A stretch of DNA of 64,000 nucleotides from Venturia oleaginea (lineage: Eukaryota; Ascomycota; Dothideomycetes; Venturiales; Venturiaceae). This document shows, one piece after another, positions 42,554-52,133 of the stretch. Every line of letters starts with the position of its first letter. The stretch's first letter is position 1. Both the position numbers and the translations under genes were made by a program. The stretch lies in NCBI GenBank assembly GCA_013176395.1, contig JABMLP010000008.1, forward strand, positions 1 through 64,000, read 5' to 3'. Under the pieces are notes generated by a model. It did no database searches. It was not told where the DNA came from and worked only from the letters and a program-made list of their open reading frames with translations.

Positions 42554-43225
42554 CTACTTCCCAAGCCCTTTTGCAAAGCCCCAAGCACTCTCCTCGGCCT
42601 TCTTGAGCGCACTACCCGCTCCGCCAAGATAACTCTTCACAGTCCCCATGACACCTTCATCTTCATTGGCCTCCCGTTGAGCATGCTCAAACCTTGCCCG
42701 ATCCTGCGCCGTTCCGTCCGCTGCATATGGATTCTGTACGTAGCCTGGTGGATGTTCAAGACTTCTCCTGTCACCACCACCTCCGTCTGTCTCGCGCGAG
42801 AGATCTGCGCAGCCAGGTTCGAAGGGTGAGGGTTGTGGTAGGCCTGCAGAGGTCGAGTGGGTTGGGGCGTAGTTAGCTACAGGCGTAGAGATGAAGAATT
42901 GAGAGGGTGATTGATTGGGTTGTTGCCATGCAGTTGTGGTTGTAATATGTGTTTCTGTGACGTGATGAGGGTGATGGACATGTGGTGCTTCGGCAGGTTG
43001 TGGTCCTGGTGGATCTAATAAAAAGGAGGTTGTGCCTGTCGGCGCTGCTAGCCGCGCACCGGACTGAGGAGGAGGAGGAAGGCCTAAGGGTTGGTACGAA
43101 GGACCAGTTGTTGTTGCAATGGTTCTTGTAGGTTCGGGTTGAGGCTCTGCTTCTCGGGCGATGGTCTTGGGGGTAGTAGCCTCTGGATGGAGGGGGGCAT
43201 TTGCGTAGACTGGAATGGGTGGCAT
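42554..43225 (-). CDS. uncharacterised Pro/His-rich protein
   Basis: No function recognised. The roughly 223-residue product starts MPPIPVYANAPLHPEA, a start I prefer over an ATG 14 codons upstream because it follows the usual fungal pattern of short leaders. It is low-complexity and Pro/Thr/His-rich up to about residue 150. A charged helical stretch follows (DRARFEHAQREANEDEG), then a C-terminal amphipathic-looking segment (MGTVKSYLGGAGSALKKAEE... FAKGLGK). It is probably largely disordered and perhaps membrane-associating through the C-terminus (inference). Confidence 0.65.
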   Translation of the reverse strand: MPPIPVYANAPLHPEATTPKTIAREAEPQPEPTRTIATTTGPSYQPLGLPPPPQSGARLAAPTGTTSFLLDPPGPQPAEAPHVHHPHHVTETHITTTTAWQQPNQSPSQFFISTPVANYAPTHSTSAGLPQPSPFEPGCADLSRETDGGGGDRRSLEHPPGYVQNPYAADGTAQDRARFEHAQREANEDEGVMGTVKSYLGGAGSALKKAEESAWGFAKGLGK

Positions 43226-43585
43226 CTTGAAGTTGTTGGTGGATCGTGTAGCGGACGGAGGATGCAATGTACGAGAAGGATGGCAACCTTGAGGTGTTTG
43301 GAGGCTACGTCATGCCCTCCAGGCATCTCCTGATCTGCAAACGGCAGCAATCGCCACAGGGTCAAGCGTGTGGCGTTTCATGATTCCATCAATTGAGTCA
43401 AAAGCCTTGAGCTTTGCAGCCGTTCAGGTCTGGGTTCATGCTATTTCCATTATCGAATGCAAGGCAAGGCTGATCATAGGCCCAAGATCGTCAGCCTTGC
43501 CGTGGTCCATGTCTTTTTAATCTCTACGTCTCGCTTGGCTGGAAATAGCTGCCATCATGTAAAGGTATGCCAAGTACAAAACCAT
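43226..43585. other. intergenic
   Basis: 360 bp between the histidine phosphatase stop and the start of the downstream minus-strand gene. It should contain its promoter and 5' UTR; no other feature is seen. Confidence 0.45.
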
Positions 43586-44541
43586 CTACTCCTTCTTCTG
43601 CTTCTTGAAGAAAGAATTGATGCTCTTTTGCTTCTCGTCGTGGCGAGAACTACCAACACCACCACGAGTTCTTTTGAGGTTGTTTAGATGGACTTTCTGG
43701 TTGACGGCGCGGATTGTTGTTGTGCAAGCAGTGAAGGATCGAATGCTGGAGTTTGACTGGGCGACTCTAGGAACATCAGATGGACACATTTCAATTCTTG
43801 AATCCTCGACCGCAGATGGCGGCGATGAATCATTTGCTACCGTGGCAGCTATGGGACTCAGGTCAAGCTCCAGGTAGCCAGTATTTGACCAGCTTCCGGG
43901 CCTTTCCAGGTCGAGCTGGCTGTGCATAGCAATGACTTCGGGATGGATGGTGACGCTCTTCGCTGGCAACCGCTGGAGAAGGCGGCGCCAGAGAGCCGAT
44001 AGCATGATGCTATGAGATACCACGGCGATGAGATTGTCCTTATCCAGGATAGGAAGTAGATGCTTGTCCAAAAAGGCATCCGCACGCAATGCCATTGCCT
44101 CCTTGGACTCCACATCCACAAAGCCAGGATCGTGTTTGTGAAGAGCTCGATGTGCTTCTTTGCCTAATATGGCGGCACCGTTCTGTGGTCGAGCGAAGAC
44201 GGGCTTGCCCTCGTAAAAGCCAAAGTCTTGTTCCATGATCAGAGGAGTCTGGTTGATGTCTACCGAGGTAGGTTGTGCATCGCGAACGAGTTGGGCAGTT
44301 TTGACGGCTCTTTTCAACTGCGACGAGAAGATATGGGTGAACTCGACGGCCTCGGACTGGAAGTACTGTCCAAGACGAGTGGCTTGAAGGTAGCCATGGT
44401 TTGTGAGATCAGAGTCTCTGGTACCGGCGCTGTACGGGTTGGTTGGAGCATATCTACTAGTCGAGGGAGGGGAATATTTGCTTACTACAGGCCAGCAACG
44501 TTGTCGACTGTCTCACCGTGGCGTATGAGGAACAGCCGCAT
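43586..44541 (-). CDS. histidine phosphatase (phosphoglycerate-mutase-like) with C-terminal PIP-box-like motif
   Basis: Members of this superfamily dephosphorylate metabolites or proteins through a phospho-histidine. The ATG at 44541 gives MRLFLIRHGETVDN, with the catalytic RHG motif at residues 7-9. An intron of about 60 bp then yields AGTRDSDLTNHG, the conserved second block. The second histidine lies in VVSHSIML, and the substrate-side LIMEQDFGFYEGK is typical of fructose-bisphosphatase/phosphatase-like members. After the domain ends (SNTGYLELDL) there is a disordered tail of about 100 residues. It ends in a basic stretch containing QKSINSFF and KKQKKE, which matches the PCNA-interacting consensus Qxx(I/L/M)xx(F/Y)(F/Y). 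Substrate unknown. Confidence 0.85.
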
Positions 44542-44817
44542 CGTGTATAGACGCCTTGCTGAGCGGATTGCCCATGGTATGTACTTATGGTGACTGTAAT
44601 CGTCACCTTCCCATCCAGACTACCTCTACTTCAGGTCCTGATATGGACGACTTGGGACCTGCTCGTGCATTTCCGCTCAATGTCCGCAATGAAGCCGGTA
44701 GGGTTAGTAAGCAATTAAGCGCTTTGCATTACGGAGGTGATCGAGATACATTGGCGAACTCAATACAGTTTAGTTCGTCGATTGGCAAAGTCGCGATCTT
44801 TCGAGAATATTACTATA
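44542..44817. other. phosphatase upstream region, edge of second transposon island
   Basis: Presumed promoter of the histidine phosphatase. The last bases (44813-44817, CTATA) are the duplication flanking the next element. Confidence 0.45.
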
Positions 44818-44990
44818 TGTGACGGCACGGCATATCCATACGAAGGCACAAGGCACTTCAGAACATGTCACCAAATTACACTTAGGATCTAAGGTAGAGA
44901 GGTAAGAGTTTCGTAAGGAAACTCCGACTGAGTAGGGAAAGTGCACGAGCCACGGCACGTGATTTGATGGTCACGTGCCGTGCCGTCACA
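44818..44990. mobile_element. short inverted-repeat element, copy 1 (173 bp)
   Basis: The ends are TGTGACGGCACGGCA and its complement TGCCGTGCCGTCACA, with a CTATA duplication on each side (44813-44817, 44991-44995). It has no coding capacity. TG...CA ends plus a 5-bp duplication fit a small solo LTR; the long perfect inverted ends also fit a MITE. A second copy lies at 48650-48824 in the opposite orientation. Confidence 0.82.
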
Positions 44991-45028
44991 CTATAGTTAC
45001 TAAATAACTATCCTACCTATTAACATTT

Positions 45029-46629
45029 TAAAAACAGCACACACAGCGAGAACTCAATTTTTGGAATTTACAGAAGTATCATCTAAGGATCATCAAAACA
45101 CCTCTGCCAGTGGCCGCTCCGGCCTCTAGAGGCCATCGCGCGTCCTTCAGCGTCGATGAGATATCTCTAGAGTCGCCGTCGCGGCCACGGCAGAGCAAGC
45201 AGACGAATACATGAGCAAGCTACACGAACGATGCGTCCACCAAAGACAACAGCAACCATCTAGTCACTATCTCCCGGCTAGTCCATCACCCCAGATGACA
45301 CTGCAACGCTCCGAGTCGACGAGTCACTGCTAGAACGGCAATACCTTCAACACAACTCAAACACCAGACGCCCGGTGCGCAACAATCGGCACCACACACC
45401 ACTGCAACGACTAGACAACCTCTCCCAACGTCTTGGCAAACCGTCCTGCTACAAGCTGTTGCCCAGAGCCTTGAGCCTCTCCCCAAACTGTTGCCTCCCA
45501 GTTATGGCATTGGCAAGAGTAGGTGCGCGACACAGTAAGTAGTAAGGACGCATAGAAGGAGCCTATTGGCGGCAAATCCCCTCCCTGTAAGCTAGCAGAC
45601 GTAGCCTTGAGCCTCTCCCCAGACTGTTGCGTCCCAGTTATGGCATTGGCAAGAGTAGGTGCGCGATATAGCAAGCAGGGAGAGCGACTAGCAGCAGATA
45701 GGCTCCGACTATAAGACGACAGGTCTACAACACAATCGGTGCGACACGATACGGCAGCTGCTAGAGAACCTCATCTACTATCGTCTCCGCAAACCGTCCT
45801 GCTGCAAGCTGATGTCCAGAGCCTTGAGCCTCTCCCCAAACTGTTGCGTCCCAGTTATGGCATTGGCAAGAGTAGGTGCGCAACACAGTAAGCAGTAAGG
45901 ACGTATAGAAGGAGCTCATTGGCGGCAAATCCCCTCCCTACAAGCCAGCAGACGTAGCCTTGAGCCTCTCCCCAGACTGTTGCGTCCCAGTTATGGCATT
46001 GGCAAGAGTAGGAGCGCGATATAGCAAGTAGGGAGAGCGACTAGCAGCAGATAGGCTCCGACTATAAGACGGCAGGTCTATAGCACGATCGGCGCCATAC
46101 AATACGGCAGCTACCAGACAGCCTCGTCCACGGGCATACCCGGAGTATCACACCCAAGCAGCGAAATCGCGACTACGATGGTTACTATTGTCTCCAGCAT
46201 CACACAACCAAATACACCGCCGCATAGGAATCTGGTGCAAGGCAACTTTCACAAGCAGAAACATACTTAGGGAACCCATTGGCCTTGAGGGATAAGGCGA
46301 AATAGATAGACAAGCTGAGCATTAGAGGGAGACTGTAGGTAGAAGGATAGCGAAACACGAGGCATTGCCTCTTGAGTCTACATAGCACAGATATACTAGC
46401 AGAATAACCAGTATCTACAAGAGCCAGCGGGCATTTGGAGATACTGGTTAAGGGAAAAGAGGGAGGACGGAGGGGACAGCTGGTCTTGTTTCAGTGAACG
46501 GGGCGAAGTGGGGCGCGGTGGATTATATAATCTATCACGTGTCGGCTGTCTGATGAAGTCCTCCTAACCGGACATAGCTACGTGATTAAGCGGCTGCAAC
46601 CGAGTAGGATAAAATCAATCAATCAATCA
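45029..46629 (+). mobile_element. non-autonomous LINE derivative, copy B
   Basis: A 1.6-kb element in plus orientation, near-identical to copy A (13758-15363). The flanking 14-bp duplications ACCTATTAACATTT are at 45015-45028 and 46630-46643. It begins near AAAACAGCACACACAGCGAG, contains the same tandem-repeat block (about 45410-46120), and ends with a 3' region resembling the LINE 3' UTR and a CAAT-type tail (46612-46629). There is no gene inside; short open frames are incidental. The site-specific duplication shows it inserted independently of copy A. Confidence 0.88.
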
Positions 46630-46747
46630 ACCTATTAACATTTGTTTCTAACTCCTCTAATAGTATTTTACACTCCATAACGTGCCCTAGTACTATAGCC
46701 TATAGTATAGTATTATACTCTATAAGTTACTTTTATTACTAGTAATA

Positions 46748-48550
46748 ACGTATTCTACCACCGAGCCGGCCACTTTCCCTTGGCACAGCCCTTATCCTCT
46801 TCAACACGCAATGTCTCAACAACGCAACGCGATAGCCGTTCAAGAAGAAGGCAGAATTGATCTCGCTCTTTAGGCCTATACCTCTGGCCAATTTCAAAGC
46901 CTACGGCGCACTGCTGCAGCCTTCAACATCAAACACCAAAGGCTCTCTGATCGGCTCTGCGAAATTATCTCTCGATGTCAAACTCGCCCAAACTCCCATA
47001 AGCTCACTGCAACAGAAGAGCAAACGCTTGTCCAATATATTCTCGACCTCAATTCGCGAGGATTCGCGCCCCGGCTGTGTGAGGTGGCAGATATGGCGGA
47101 TAAACTACTAGGTGTACGCGGTGGAGAGCCAGGAGGGAAAAACTGGGCTGAGAGGTTCGTAACGCGATCAGATGAGCTCAAGATGGCCTTCAATCGAGGC
47201 AAGGATAGGCAGAGGATACTACAGGAAGACCCAGAGATTATCGGCGCGTGGTTCAAGCTCGTTGCAGATACTAAAGCCAAGTACGGCATCAACGACAAGG
47301 ATACGCACAACTTTGACGAGATTGGCTTCCAGATGGGCGTTATTGGGTCAATAAAGGTCGTCCCAGCTTCTCAAAGACGTACACGGCCTAATTTGATCCA
47401 GCCAGGCAATCGCGAGTGGGTTACAGTTATCCAGAGTATCTGCGCCGCTGGGTATGCGACCCCGCCCTCCATTATCTACAATGGACGCGTTCACATCTCT
47501 GCGAGGTATGATGAGGCAGATATACCACGGAATTGGAAGCTCTCGGTCTCTGAGAACGGCTGGACAAACAATGCGCTTGGTTTTAAGTGTTTGAAGCACT
47601 TTGACGCGCATACAAAGGCGCGTCAAGTAGGGGGGTATAGGCTACTCATCTTGGACGGCCATGAGAGCCATCTCAACCAGACTTTCAAAGACTACTGCCT
47701 CGAACATAAGATTCTAACGCTCTGTATGCCATCTCATTCATCGCATATCCTCCAGCCGCTTGATGTGGTCTGCTTCTCGCCGTTGAAGTGCAAGTACTCT
47801 CAACGAGTTCGAGACTTGGCACGCCGACGCGTCTACCATATCAACAAAGAAGGCTTCCTCCCAGCCTTCAAAGACGCGTTTTTCGACGTGTTTATAGAAG
47901 AGAACTGTCGAAAGGCTTTTGAGATGGTACTTAATGCGGAGGTGGTATTTGATCGCCTTGAAGTACCGCTACGTACCCCACCAGCACCTCTACCGCAGAA
48001 GACGCCGTGGCAGCCGAAGACTCCAAGCAATACTCAAGAATTTAGATCCCAATCCAAGCTCGTAAGCGAGTCCTTTACTCGGTCACCAGTTACTGCGCAG
48101 GCAGGCTTTCCCCAGCTTGTCAAGGGCGCTGAATTGATGCTACACCAAAACGCTCTACTTGTTGCGCACAACCGCGAGCTTGAAGAGCAATTGGCAGTAA
48201 TGACAAAGCGAAAATCGCGCAAAAGGAAGTGGATCCAGCAAGGTGGTACTGTAGAGTATGGGACTGTAGCAGCGCAGGTAGCTGCTGAGGCGTCTGTCGC
48301 GCCTCAGGAATCAAAGAAGGCTCGTGGTAGTGGTGGTCAAGAAATAGCCCGACCAACTCAACGGCGCTGTAGGAACTGCGGCGCAACTGGGCATAATGCG
48401 CGAACTTGTAAAAAAGATATCGAGATATCATCTGAATCAGATAGCAGCACGACGGACTTGGAATCTATTGTTGATAGCGATAAAATTGAAGAGTCGTAAT
48501 ATGAGTTGGTCGTGCCAAGGAAAAGTGGCCGGCTCGGTGGTTGAATACGT
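46748..48550 (+). mobile_element. pogo-type DNA transposon with mosaic structure
   Basis: The terminal repeats (ACGTATTC.ACCACCGAGCC at the left, complement at the right) are flanked by TA at 46746-46747 and 48551-48552. The ends differ from the complete element at 32223-34042 at many positions, while the interior from about 47050 to about 48450 is almost identical to it. Confidence 0.88.
46811..48499 (+). pseudogene. pogo transposase with in-frame stop, DNA-binding region divergent
   Basis: The ATG at 46811 opens a frame that aligns with the complete pogo transposase, but TAG at 46871-46873 (codon 21) stops it. After the stop the same frame stays open to 48499, so a single nonsense codon separates the first 20 residues from the rest. 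Residues corresponding to about 1-80 are clearly diverged (QSLRRTAAAFNIKHQRLSDR in the helix-turn-helix). The catalytic core (NFDEIGF, LDGHESH, LQPLDVV) and the zinc knuckle (CRNCGATGHNARTC) are the same as in the complete copy. Translation from the internal ATG at 47084 would lack the DNA-binding part. Confidence 0.88.
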
Positions 48551-48649
48551 TACCTAAAATACGTTAAGATCGTTAGCTATAATTGTTTAGAGGTATGGTA
48601 TAGAGATATTGTCACGATACGACCGCGGACAAGTCTTTCCCGCCGTTGG

Positions 48650-48824
48650 TGTGACGGCACGGCACGTGACCATTAAATCACGTGCCGTGGCTCGTGCACT
48701 TTCCCTACTTAGTCGGAGTTTCCTTACGAAACTCTTACCTCTCTCTACCTTAGATCCTAAGTGTAATTCGGTGACATGTTCTGAAGTGCCTTGTGCCTTC
48801 GTATGGATATGCCGTGCCGTCACA
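48650..48824. mobile_element. short inverted-repeat element, copy 2 (175 bp)
   Basis: Same ends as copy 1 (TGTGACGGCACGGCA / complement), flanked by GTTGG at 48645-48649 and 48825-48829. The interior matches copy 1 in reverse orientation. A palindromic CGGCACGTGA...TCACGTGCCG sits near the left end (48656-48686). Confidence 0.85.
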
Positions 48825-49810
48825 GTTGGGGTGGCCCCACGGCACGTGATCAAGGCAGAACCGTAGCTCTGCCGAGGAAAGGTTTTGAAGCCTGCGTGGT
48901 TTCAACCAATTCGTATCTCTTTGAGCTACGTCCTGTCGTTAAACCTGCCTGTTGGTTTGCCTGCCAGTTCTTATATAGCCTGTTGAATGATACCTGTTCC
49001 TGCTGCTGCTCTTTCCTCCTAATACCCGAACCCGCGCCCGTGACAGATATTAGCAATTTCAGCATGAAATTTGGTTGAATTCGGCCTTATTTGACGATGA
49101 CATCTTATACATTACGTCCGTAATATTGTGGATGTACATTGGCTAAAATTCACGAACAGGTCCTTGATATCGCCGTCATTCTCAAAACATCATCTTCTTG
49201 CTTTCTGGCCCCCTCTTTGCCAACAACAACAACAACATCGCCGTCTCGAGACTCGTGGTGCCGCCGAAGGTCTTATCCCATCATCCTATCAGCTACCGTG
49301 GTCGGTAGTAATGCACCTCAGCCGGAGACACTCGATCAGTATTCTACGACGGGAAACGCATCAAAACTCCACCAACGAGGAAAGCCTCAACCGCGCTCTG
49401 CGTGAGATTCTCAAATTCTGTTGTTTGCACCACCAAATCGAGGAAGATCATCGTGTGACCCCGATTGTTGTTTCTACCCATCGTGTAACTCGCAAAGCGC
49501 TGTAGACTCTGCTTCATGACGGTTGAGCTATGCGCCGACATTGGACGTTATTGGTCTGATCGCATATTGCCGTGAGACGCATGATTTTCCACAAACTTTT
49601 GCTTCTGTCGCAGCTTCGTATTCTGACCTTGGAGCACTCGGAGCTGCAATTCTAAGCCTTGTGGCCATGTATCATATTCGCCAGCCTAAAACCTCTTTCT
49701 TCCTGATCCTCAGTCTCTCGCTATATCCTTGTGCAGCGCACCTCTCATTTCTCCTTCTGTTTCTCGACGAGCCGTGCTCAGTCATTACCAATTTTTAATT
49801 ATTATTCACC
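48825..49810. other. upstream region of the Kex2-repeat secreted protein gene
   Basis: About 985 bp without a supported gene. Open frames at 49128-49505 and 49523-49798 show no domains. The last 100 bp before 49811 are pyrimidine-rich with a short AT stretch (TTTTTAATTATTATT), as expected for a 5' UTR. Confidence 0.45.
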
Positions 49811-50248
49811 ATGAAATTCGGACTCGCCCTCTTCTCACTCGCCTTTGTGGCTATCGCCATCCCCACCCCACAAGATGTCAATTCCATTCTCGCTGCATTG
49901 GAGGCGAACTCCCCAGAAGATGCAGCAGCAGCCAAGGGCAGTCTCAACAAGCGCCAGGAAGACCTCAATTCTATCCTCGATGCCTTGAATTCAAATTCTC
50001 CCGATGATGCAAATGCCGCCAGATCTGCCATCAACAAGAGACAAGACGACCTCAACTCCATCCTCGATGCGCTAAACTCAAACTCTCCTGACGACGCGAA
50101 CGCTGCCAAGTCTGGCCTGACCAAACGACAGGATGACATGGATGCTATTCTTGCTGCCCTCGAGGCAAATTCGCCCGACGACGCTGCTGCTGCCAGGGCT
50201 GGAGATAAGGAAAACGGGGAGGATTCCGCGGCTGCTGATGGTATTTAG
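49811..50248 (+). CDS. small secreted protein of tandem Kex2-cleavable repeats (KEP-like precursor)
   Basis: No named family recognised. The 145-residue product has a clear signal peptide (MKFGLALFSLAFVAIA, residues 1-16). Four repeats of 29 residues follow, separated by Lys-Arg at residues 47-48, 76-77 and 105-106, the site cut by the Golgi protease Kex2. After cleavage each full unit would be a 27-residue acidic peptide beginning QED or QDD (for example Q49-N75 and Q78-T104). Each carries the core SILDALNSNSPDD or ILAALEANSPDD. There is no cysteine or tyrosine. Codons differ between repeats while residues are kept, suggesting selection on the peptide. The layout matches Kex2-processed repeat proteins, a class that includes fungal pheromone precursors and RiPP precursors. 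Function is unknown. Confidence 0.82.
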   Translation: MKFGLALFSLAFVAIAIPTPQDVNSILAALEANSPEDAAAAKGSLNKRQEDLNSILDALNSNSPDDANAARSAINKRQDDLNSILDALNSNSPDDANAAKSGLTKRQDDMDAILAALEANSPDDAAAARAGDKENGEDSAAADGI

Positions 50249-50828
50249 ATGGATGGTGATATCTTTGGTTTTTACAAGAGGAACGATATCTGTTTATTCT
50301 CTGAATGTTATCCAATTCTTCAAGTCTCGATTTATACCGCCGCAAATGTGCCTCCGTTTGAATCACTTCTACCTTGCGGCATTACTACTGATTTTGACAC
50401 AATTACGATCCAGATTATGCCGAAATTATTGTAGCACTGCCTTGCCGCCATCGACCTCGACTCAGTAGTAGTTCGATCTAGGTCCCATCGAAGGACAGTG
50501 AATTGATGGCGTGCCTCGACATGGTTCTTAGGCTCCGAATTTCCCATACGCAGAGGAGGACATTCGATGGCCGCCCCAATCTCCCGAATGTTCAGTTTGA
50601 TTGTCAATCTCGGCAATTGGCCCGCAAAATTGTAAGACTCATGCATAAACGATTGATATGATTTCACTAGAATAAGATGATGAGCGCTGAGAGAATATAC
50701 TACGTACACCGTATCTAGCCATACCTTAGTCCTGCAGGACTAATATTACAATCTTCGCCGGTTCCATGATTGTACCATTGACTAGATTAGTAGAAGCCCC
50801 GCCTGTTGCAAAGAAAATTTCCTTCCCG
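50249..50828. other. 3' flank of the repeat protein gene
   Basis: 580 bp with no supported gene; presumed 3' UTR, then sequence up to the G1 LTR. The bases before the LTR (TCCCG) do not match those after the distal LTR. Confidence 0.45.
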
Positions 50829-51004
50829 TGCTATGGGCATGGCCCATGGTTGGTATAGGCTAAGAGCCTAAGCCTGATTGAGCCTAGTATAGAGAAAGAA
50901 CCTCATTGAGGTTCTCTGTTTGTAGATACCTTCACTTCTTAACTGAATCTAAACAATCTTTGGCTACGAGTATGCTGCGTCTTTCCAGCTACCGTCCCGT
51001 AATA
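50829..51004 (+). repeat. G1 copy 2, 5' LTR
   Basis: 176 bp, ending CCGTAATA. It shares the 5'-specific bases (CCTGATTG and CACTTCTT) with the 5' LTR of copy 1. Confidence 0.92.
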
Positions 51005-51029
51005 TAGATTCAGTTCTTTACAAACCTAG

Positions 51030-52133
51030 GTGTACTTGATGCGTAGCAACAGTACCCTACCGACTCCTACAACCTACACCCCTACTACCGACGACGACCC
51101 AATCGCGAGCATTACGCAAGGAATCGACAAACTCTCAATGGCTCGAGCAAATTCGCCTGACACCGTACAACAATTGGTGGCAGCTCTGACCGCAGTCAGT
51201 GTTGATGGGAACACCGGTGCAAAAGCTATTGCATGGCCTAAATGGGACGGGAAAAGAGACAACTACACGCTGTTCAGATGGCAGATCAAGACAAAAATCA
51301 CTGTTGAAAATGGGAAGCTTGGAAGCAATCAAGGAATATGCGCGAACATCTTCAACGGGCTTCCGACAGAGAAACAACAACGCGTCATCCAATGGCTAAG
51401 CAATGGAGAGCAACATGACAACTACGAACCCGAGTCCTTTATCAAGCATATGGACGACAAGTTCTTAGATCATGAAGCGGAAGCTAAAGCTCTCGACGAG
51501 CTGAACAAGATTAGCCAAGGCAGCAGACAACCGTTCGAAGACTTCCGCCAGCAGTTCGAACAACTGACATCGCAAGCTGGATCCCTAGCGCCGCAAAGAG
51601 CCTCAAAGATCACTATCATGAACAACGCGCTCAACTACTCCCTCCAACAGACCTTGAAATCAGTGCGATTGTCCAGGGACGACTACGACACTTACGTAAA
51701 AGATGTACAGTACTTCGCGACGAAGACAGAGGCTCTATCCCACCAACGCCGCTATCCAAGTACGGATAAGGAGACGCCAACGACTCGAGGGAGGCCACAA
51801 TCACCCCAAACAGTCAGTCGTGACGCAGAAGGCGATGTCGAAATGACTGGCATCAACGCCCTTTCAGCGCAGATCGCAGCACTGATAGCTCGGGTCGATA
51901 CACTCGGAAAGGATGCGAAGAAGGACCGACGACCTAGAGCGAAATGGCGATCCCAAACAGAGTTCTTGGCACTTATACAAGTGGGCAAATGCGGGCGCTG
52001 TAAGAAGCCCAAGCACCACCCGAACGTATGCGAATTCCGACCAGCAACACGTCCAAAGACTCAGGTCACTGCGGTAATCACACAGCATACCGATGACTCC
52101 CTACAGGAAGCCTCATCAGAGTCGGAAAACTAG
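51030..52133 (+). CDS. G1 copy 2 gag
   Basis: Intact 367-residue gag, the same as copy 1, with the CGRCKKPKHHPNVC knuckle. It starts 25 bp after the LTR and is followed by pol at 52142 in another frame. With pol dead in this copy, its gag could only support particles in trans (inference). Confidence 0.88.
   Translation: MYLMRSNSTLPTPTTYTPTTDDDPIASITQGIDKLSMARANSPDTVQQLVAALTAVSVDGNTGAKAIAWPKWDGKRDNYTLFRWQIKTKITVENGKLGSNQGICANIFNGLPTEKQQRVIQWLSNGEQHDNYEPESFIKHMDDKFLDHEAEAKALDELNKISQGSRQPFEDFRQQFEQLTSQAGSLAPQRASKITIMNNALNYSLQQTLKSVRLSRDDYDTYVKDVQYFATKTEALSHQRRYPSTDKETPTTRGRPQSPQTVSRDAEGDVEMTGINALSAQIAALIARVDTLGKDAKKDRRPRAKWRSQTEFLALIQVGKCGRCKKPKHHPNVCEFRPATRPKTQVTAVITQHTDDSLQEASSESEN

Noticed and set aside
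49523..49798. 91-codon hydrophobic frame upstream of the repeat protein
   Set aside because: It probably overlaps the 5' UTR; composition comes from pyrimidine-rich DNA and there is no domain.
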